Source of the DNA: an uncultured Porphyromonadaceae bacterium
GTDB taxonomy: Bacteria; Bacteroidota; Bacteroidia; Bacteroidales; Muribaculaceae
Assembly (NCBI GenBank): GCA_947175225.1
Contig: CAMWLX010000019.1
Span: forward strand, 1 to 18,926
Length of the DNA: 18,926 bases
Direction: 5' to 3'
Shown piece by piece: positions 15,958 to 18,926 of this stretch (position 1 is its first letter; each line of letters starts with the position of its first letter). The notes under the pieces are model-generated. The model saw only the letters and a list, made by a program, of their open reading frames with translations. It was not told the DNA's origin and ran no database searches. The translations under genes and the position numbers were made by a program.

Positions 15958-16656
15958 ATGGAAATCATACTTCGCAGCAAGAAAGAGAAACTGCGCCGCT
16001 ATGCGGTGTTTTTTCTTGGTCTTTTTATCATGTCATTTGGTGTTAGCCTCGTGACGCGCTCCTTTCTCGGCACTTCTCCTATCTCCAGCGTCCCATACGT
16101 CTGGAGTCTACACACAGCCCTATCAATGGGTACATACATCATCATCCTAAATGCAATCCTAATAATGGCACAGATCATCATGCTCGGCAAGGAGGGCATC
16201 AAGGAAAACAAAGTGGAACTTCTCATGCAGATCCCGGTCTCTCTCCTCTTCGGGCTTTTTGTAGACGTAAGTATGTCGATACTTTCCGCCTGGCATCCTG
16301 CTGTCTACTACTTAAAGGTGATCTCCTGTGTCATAGGATGTGTCGGTATGGGACTCGGCATTGCGCTTGAGGTTTTGGCAGACGTATGCATGAACTCCGG
16401 GGAATACGTACTTCAGATTGCTTCCAGGAAATTCCGTAAGGAATTCGGTACGCTCAAGATAATGTTTGACGTCTCGTTGCTGCTAATAGCTGTGGGTTGC
16501 TCCTGGATCTTCGCCGGACGTATCGACGGCGTCAGGGAAGGCACTGTCATAGTCGCGGTATTGACAGGTCCTGTCGTGAAACTGCTGCTGCCGCATCTCC
16601 GCTGGATCGCTACGACGCCGTCTACGATACATCAAGTCTGTCACCGGAAGCCATAG
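15958..16656 (+). CDS. YczE/YyaS/YitT-family integral membrane protein, possibly with altered C-terminus
   Basis: The 232-residue protein has about five or six membrane segments (about 14-34, 57-76, 90-111, 118-140, 166-187, 192-210). The family feature F-G-V-S-L-x(5)-LGTSPISSVPYVWS follows the first helix. Members are inner-membrane proteins of unknown transport role. The start at 15958 lies 26 bp after a TATATTTG promoter element, and a basic N-terminus precedes the first helix. The tail after GPVVKLLLPHL looks unnatural (RWIATTPSTIHQVCHRKP). In the next frame the same DNA reads LDRYDAVYDTSSLSPEAIVH and on to a stop at 16686-16688, which looks more protein-like. A frameshift, or a deletion that removed a following gene or domain, may have changed the end. 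It has its own promoter and is separated from the PUL by a strong hairpin. Confidence 0.8.
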   Translation: MEIILRSKKEKLRRYAVFFLGLFIMSFGVSLVTRSFLGTSPISSVPYVWSLHTALSMGTYIIILNAILIMAQIIMLGKEGIKENKVELLMQIPVSLLFGLFVDVSMSILSAWHPAVYYLKVISCVIGCVGMGLGIALEVLADVCMNSGEYVLQIASRKFRKEFGTLKIMFDVSLLLIAVGCSWIFAGRIDGVREGTVIVAVLTGPVVKLLLPHLRWIATTPSTIHQVCHRKP

Positions 16657-16688
16657 TCCACTCCATCATAGCCCTCTACAAAGGATAA
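16592..16688 (+). pseudogene. Out-of-frame C-terminal remnant overlapping the YczE-family gene
   Basis: In the second frame of the YczE-family gene's 3' end, a stretch from about 16592 to the TAA at 16686-16688 encodes a plausible protein ending: LDRYDAVYDTSSLSPEA followed by an Ile/Ala/Leu-rich helix and a final YKG. The phrase YDAVYDTSSLSPE resembles the last strand and helix of P-loop kinases such as cytidylate-kinase-like proteins; I believe these are often neighbours of YczE-family genes in Bacteroidales. It has no start of its own. It could be the true tail of the YczE-family protein after a single frameshift, or a remnant of a deleted adjacent gene. Both readings are inference. Confidence 0.4.
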
Positions 16689-16692
16689 AACA

Positions 16693-16777
16693 AATTGAGA
16701 TTCCATACGCATTCCCGCCAAAACATTTTGAGATTCCTCCGCGTCCCAGACTTCATGACAGTGTTTCTCTAATCATG
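16693..16777. repeat. 33-bp repeat units plus shared block, copy 1 (downstream side of parE)
   Basis: Units AAATTGAG (16693) and ATTTTGAG (16726) start a 33-bp repeat carrying GAGATTCC and CCGCCAAAAC. They are followed by a 27-bp block at 16751-16777 that begins CTTCATGACA and ends CTAATCATG. The same arrangement recurs at 17678-17800. Confidence 0.8.
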
Positions 16778-16780
16778 TCT

Positions 16781-16804
16781 GAGGACGCTCCCATAAGAGC
16801 CCTC
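16781..16804. terminator. Weak hairpin between convergent YczE-family and parE genes
   Basis: GAGG-AC-GCTC pairs with GAGC-CCTC around a six-base loop (CCATAA), with a two-base bulge, followed by CTTTGTCATTT. It lies between two convergent genes where a terminator is expected. The stem is short, so the call is tentative. Confidence 0.3.
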
Positions 16805-16844
16805 CTTTGTCATTTAACGCCCAAATAATCAATATTTCTTCCGG

Positions 16845-17141
16845 TCAAAACTTGTTTTTAAGATCCATTCTTTCATGAAGTATCCTAATCACTACGATAT
16901 CTCCTTTTGAATCTATCATATAGAATATAATATGTCTGCGTGTCTTACATCCGAGCAGCCCTTTGCGGATTTCATCATATTTCTTGCCAAACCAGTTAGG
17001 ATGTGCTGCAATCTTGTCGCAGGTATCTATAAGCAATTCGTAATATGCATCGGCTTGGGATTCCGACCATTCGTCAGCCGTATAGTTCCAGATTCCCCCA
17101 AGATCTGCCACAGCTTGGTTTGTGAGTCTGTATTTAGCCAT
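16845..17141 (-). CDS. parE: ParE-type toxin (RelE/ParE superfamily)
   Basis: The 98-residue protein has the ParE pattern along its full length: YRLTNQAVADLGGIWNYTAD at the start, W-S-E-S-Q-A-D-A-Y helix, then GLLGCKTRRHIIFYMID, and RILHERMDL at the end. The family's final RILHxxMD strand is intact and no frameshift is seen, so the toxin is probably functional. ParE toxins classically poison DNA gyrase, while relatives in the superfamily cleave mRNA; the target here is inferred from family only. The ATG at 17141 overlaps the end of the antitoxin gene by 8 bp, indicating translational coupling. It faces the YczE-family gene tail to tail. The module is AT-richer than the PUL genes and lies between copies of a repeat block, consistent with acquisition as an accessory element. 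Confidence 0.93.
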   Translation of the reverse strand: MAKYRLTNQAVADLGGIWNYTADEWSESQADAYYELLIDTCDKIAAHPNWFGKKYDEIRKGLLGCKTRRHIIFYMIDSKGDIVVIRILHERMDLKNKF

Positions 17142-17376
17142 TTCTATGGGCTTTTAACGTCTGTAAGTATGAAGCAGGTTCGAAATCTTCTGCAATACCA
17201 CTCTCCAGACCTTTGTCGATAGCCGCGCTTAATTGAGTTGTCTGCTGTTCTTTCTCTTCGAGTAGACGTAAGGCTGCCCGAATTACTTCACTTGCATTGT
17301 TATATCTCCCTTGAGATATTTTAGATTTAATAAAATTCTCAAAATATGTGCCTAAAGCCACTGATGTCGTTCTCAT
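17134..17376 (-). CDS. parD: ParD-type antitoxin (CopG/ribbon-helix-helix family)
   Basis: The 80-residue protein starts at ATG 17376-17374 (MRTTSVALGTYFENFI). A longer form from a TTG two codons upstream is possible but less likely. The N-terminal ribbon-helix-helix domain (TTSVALGTYFENFIKSKISQ, then GRYNNASEVIRAALRLLEE) would bind DNA as a dimer and repress its own promoter. The C-terminal part (about 45-80) would wrap and neutralise the toxin. It precedes the toxin in the usual antitoxin-first order and overlaps it by 8 bp. A near-perfect promoter sits 25-57 bp upstream. Type II ParDE assignment rests on both partners and their arrangement. Confidence 0.93.
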   Translation of the reverse strand: MRTTSVALGTYFENFIKSKISQGRYNNASEVIRAALRLLEEKEQQTTQLSAAIDKGLESGIAEDFEPASYLQTLKAHRNG

Positions 17377-17401
17377 AATCAATCCGTTTTAGTTTTATTT
17401 G

Positions 17402-17433
17402 CAAAATTACCAATATTTAGTAACAATAACAAA
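17402..17433 (-). promoter_or_regulatory. Promoter of the parDE operon
   Basis: On the minus strand TTTG (17433-17430) and TAATTTTG (17409-17402) match both Bacteroidetes boxes exactly with a 20-bp spacer. The parD ATG is at 17376, about 25 bp downstream. ParD would be expected to repress here, but I see no clear operator palindrome. Confidence 0.8.
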
Positions 17434-17462
17434 TTAAAAGCACAAAACATTCGCCAAATCCA

Positions 17463-17513
17463 ACCGAATTTTCCGGCTTCGACCGCAACCCATCTGACCG
17501 CAACATAAAATAG
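17463..17513 (+). pseudogene. C-terminal remnant of a paralogue of the gene at 17970-18617
   Basis: In one frame this stretch encodes EFSGFDRNPSDRNIK and a TAG stop at 17511-17513. The intact downstream gene ends ESAGFDRKTSFRNIK and TAG. Eleven of these 15 residues agree, and the DNA after both stops continues to match. The piece is immediately preceded by ACATTCGCCAAATCCAA, which resembles the -33 region of the downstream gene's promoter (TCATTTGCCAAATTCAA). The simplest reading is a copy of the gene that lost almost all of its body, leaving part of its promoter joined to its last 15 codons. Confidence 0.7.
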
Positions 17514-17586
17514 CAGTCTCAAATATGGAAGTGACATTTGCTTTAGCTTGAGCGTAGCGAATTCCCAGCCTCCCACAAATATCACC

Positions 17587-17603
17587 TCAGCTCAGAGAGC
17601 TGA
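17587..17603. repeat. Conserved small hairpin in paralogue 3' region, copy 1
   Basis: TCAGCTC-AGA-GAGCTGA forms a 7-bp perfect stem with a 3-base loop, followed by CATTATGCCAAAACC. The equivalent hairpin after the intact gene is at 18707-18721 with an AAA loop. Confidence 0.6.
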
Positions 17604-17677
17604 CATTATGCCAAAACCTCATACTTTAGAGGCCTCCTCCACAGCGCAGCAGCCTTGTAGAGGCTCTTCGTGGTAAA

Positions 17678-17800
17678 ATTTTGAGATTTTATACAAATTC
17701 CCACCAAAACATTTTGAGATTCCGTACAATTTTCCCGAAAAACATTTTGAGGAATCCTCTTTCTGGTCCCCGTCTTCATGACAATGTTCCTCTAATCATG
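17678..17800. repeat. 33-bp repeat units plus shared block, copy 2
   Basis: ATTTTGAG recurs at 17678, 17711 and 17744, exactly 33 bp apart, with CCACCAAAAC-like ends. A 27-bp block at 17774-17800 matches 16751-16777 at 25 of 27 positions. With copy 1 it brackets the parDE module and the paralogue remnant. Confidence 0.8.
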
Positions 17801-17908
17801 CACTCCTCCCCCTCCCCACCGTCGGCGATTGTGGTGCGAACAAAGTGAACACACCACACCCACCCCATCCCCATTCCTACTAAAATATATAAAAACTCTT
17901 CAAAATCA

Positions 17909-17940
17909 TTTGCCAAATTCAAAAATAAATACTAACTTTG
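17909..17940 (+). promoter_or_regulatory. Promoter of the hypothetical gene at 17970
   Basis: TTTG at 17909-17912 and TAACTTTG at 17933-17940, 20 bp apart, match both promoter boxes exactly. The ATG at 17970 follows 29 bp later, which supports the shorter start for this gene. Confidence 0.8.
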
Positions 17941-17969
17941 CCATAGCAGACCAACCTAAAGAAAACCAA

Positions 17970-18617
17970 ATGAAAATCCTTACCCCTCGCAACAATAAAG
18001 ACTACTACGATTATCTAACAGGTATTTACGGTGAAGACGAGAAGGTCGTCTACGACCGCCGTTCATTCACTGTCCTCTCAAATCTTGACTCCCAATACTT
18101 CAGCTATATCCCTACATCAGCCGATTCTCTGAAGAAAGAAGTGCGCAAACGCGACTGGACAGGTAACCGCCTAAAGTGGGTGACAAAATACGAGGCTACC
18201 GAGTTGTACTGCATCCTTGAGGCAGGATTGAAACAGTACTCCTTTCAAGTAGAACGGTATTTGGATCAAGACTTGAAAGTATGCATAGATTGGAAACTTC
18301 TTCATATTAAGGAGATCACAAAGAAAGACCGTGCCGGAAGTACTCCGATGACATTTTTCAAGGCTAAATCAAGATACTCATTTTTCTGGAGAGATGAGAC
18401 CCTGGAACTCGTTATAGAGAAGGATGGGTGTATACCTAATCCAATCCTGACAGGGACACCCATAACATCCTTTATCCCCGCTCAAGAACTCTATCAAGAA
18501 TTAAGCAGCTACATTTCTTCTCTAAATGACCAAGAAATAATAGACAATCGTACCGACATAGAAAAAGCCGAATCCGCCGGCTTCGACCGCAAAACCTCCT
18601 TCCGCAACATCAAATAG
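17970..18617 (+). CDS. Hypothetical protein, 215 residues, member of a tandem paralogue array
   Basis: I do not recognise a named family. The start is taken at ATG 17970 (MKILTPRNNKDYYDYL), 29 bp after a perfect TAACTTTG promoter element. A longer reading from 17829 would run through the promoter and encode an unconvincing low-complexity segment. The N-terminus KDYYDYLTGIYGEDEKVVYD resembles the opening of conserved hypothetical proteins I recall from Bacteroidetes and phage-like regions; that is memory and not a database match. No signal peptide or membrane segment is visible, so it is probably cytoplasmic. The middle is mixed alpha/beta with many aromatic residues (KSRYSFFWRDETLELVIEKD). 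The C-terminus ends ESAGFDRKTSFRNIK. A remnant of the same ending occurs at 17463-17513, and its upstream region is partly repeated at 18815-18926, so paralogues are or were adjacent on both sides. Confidence 0.7.
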   Translation: MKILTPRNNKDYYDYLTGIYGEDEKVVYDRRSFTVLSNLDSQYFSYIPTSADSLKKEVRKRDWTGNRLKWVTKYEATELYCILEAGLKQYSFQVERYLDQDLKVCIDWKLLHIKEITKKDRAGSTPMTFFKAKSRYSFFWRDETLELVIEKDGCIPNPILTGTPITSFIPAQELYQELSSYISSLNDQEIIDNRTDIEKAESAGFDRKTSFRNIK

Positions 18618-18721
18618 CACTCTCAAATATGGGTGTGTGCCTTCCCAGCCTCCCACCAATAGCACATATGGGAGGGAACTTTCCCAAGCTCCCCAAAATA
18701 GCACCCCAGCTCAAAGAGCTG
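18613..18721 (+). repeat. Structured 3' repeat module after the hypothetical gene, copy 2
   Basis: AATAGCAC recurs at 18613 (overlapping the TAG stop), 18658 and 18697. Between the last two is GGGAG (18670-18674) pairing with CTCCC (18689-18693) around a GGAA/TTCC inner stem. A 6-bp hairpin CAGCTC-AAA-GAGCTG closes the module at 18707-18721. A diverged copy follows the remnant at 17509-17603. Confidence 0.65.
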
Positions 18722-18814
18722 ACATCATGCCAAAACCCCATCTTCAGCCTGTCTCACCCCCCTCCAACCCCCAATACCCTCGGAGAGGCGCTTCGTGCTA
18801 ATTTCCTCACCCCA

Positions 18815-18926
18815 TCGTGGCGATTGTGGTGCGAACAAAGTGAGCATACTACCCAAGCCAACACCCATCTTAGACAAAAATTTATCTATATCCCCCAAAA
18901 TCATTTGTCAATTCAAAAAATTACTA
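18815..18926 (+). repeat. Second copy of the hypothetical gene's upstream region, cut by the window edge
   Basis: GGCGATTGTGGTGCGAACAA at about 18818 repeats the sequence at about 17823. CAAAATCATTTG and TTCAAAAA near 18896-18920 repeat the -33 part of the promoter at 17901-17925. The window ends at ACTA, where the -7 box would begin, so a further paralogue probably starts just beyond the right edge. The rest of 18618-18926 holds only the repeats described here. Confidence 0.7.

Noticed and set aside
16693..17751. 33-bp repeats around parDE read as CRISPR remnants
   Set aside because: Units are directly adjacent with no spacers between them, and copies are degenerate.
17829..17969. Extended N-terminus for the hypothetical gene
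   Set aside because: It would place the promoter boxes at 17909-17940 inside coding sequence, and the extra residues are low-complexity.
17379..18704. Two similar minus-strand open frames (17379-17585 and 18522-18704) sharing VGGWE and AVEAG phrases
   Set aside because: They resemble each other because the underlying DNA is repeated. The plus-strand reading gives the matching C-terminus of the array gene, which is the better explanation.

Overview
The window reads as an accessory region of a gut Bacteroidales chromosome, most probably Muribaculaceae-like. This is inferred from SusC/SusD-type genes, lipoprotein signals with acidic residues after the lipid cysteine, and promoters of the Bacteroidetes form TTTG-N20-TAnnTTTG. 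No rRNA or tRNA is present, so the family-level placement is a guess.

Positions 1-15620 form a divergent polysaccharide utilization locus (PUL). The leftward operon, from 8214 down past the left edge, encodes a GH127/GH146-type beta-L-arabinofuranosidase lipoprotein, a SusC-like TonB-dependent transporter, a SusD-like glycan-binding lipoprotein and a partial surface lipoprotein in the SusE position. The rightward operon (8505-15620) encodes a retaining-type GH97 enzyme, a GH43 enzyme with F5/8-type and LamG-like modules, and a second GH127/GH146-type enzyme. Between them (8215-8504) lie two outward promoters and a central cluster of TTTGGACG-like boxes, probably the operator of a regulator encoded elsewhere. 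The enzyme set points to an arabinose-rich plant glycan such as arabinogalactan, pectic arabinan or extensin side chains. Surface proteins would bind and import fragments, and the hydrolases would remove terminal L-arabinose and alpha-galactose or beta-L-arabinopyranose residues.

The junctions between PUL genes contain short, imperfect repeats. Two families occur twice in the window: an AATTTAG heptamer array directly 3' of two different stop codons, and a REP-like hairpin starting GTAG, present as arrays after GH97 and after the second GH127. One of the hairpin copies carries compensatory stem changes.

Positions 15621-18926 are a separate, repeat-rich accessory segment. It holds a 20-bp perfect inverted repeat, a YczE/YitT-family membrane protein with a possible broken or fused tail, a ParD/ParE toxin-antitoxin pair between copies of a repeat block, and an unrecognised 215-residue gene. 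That gene appears to be one member of a decayed tandem array: a C-terminal remnant of a related copy lies upstream, and a second copy of its 3' and promoter region runs off the right edge.
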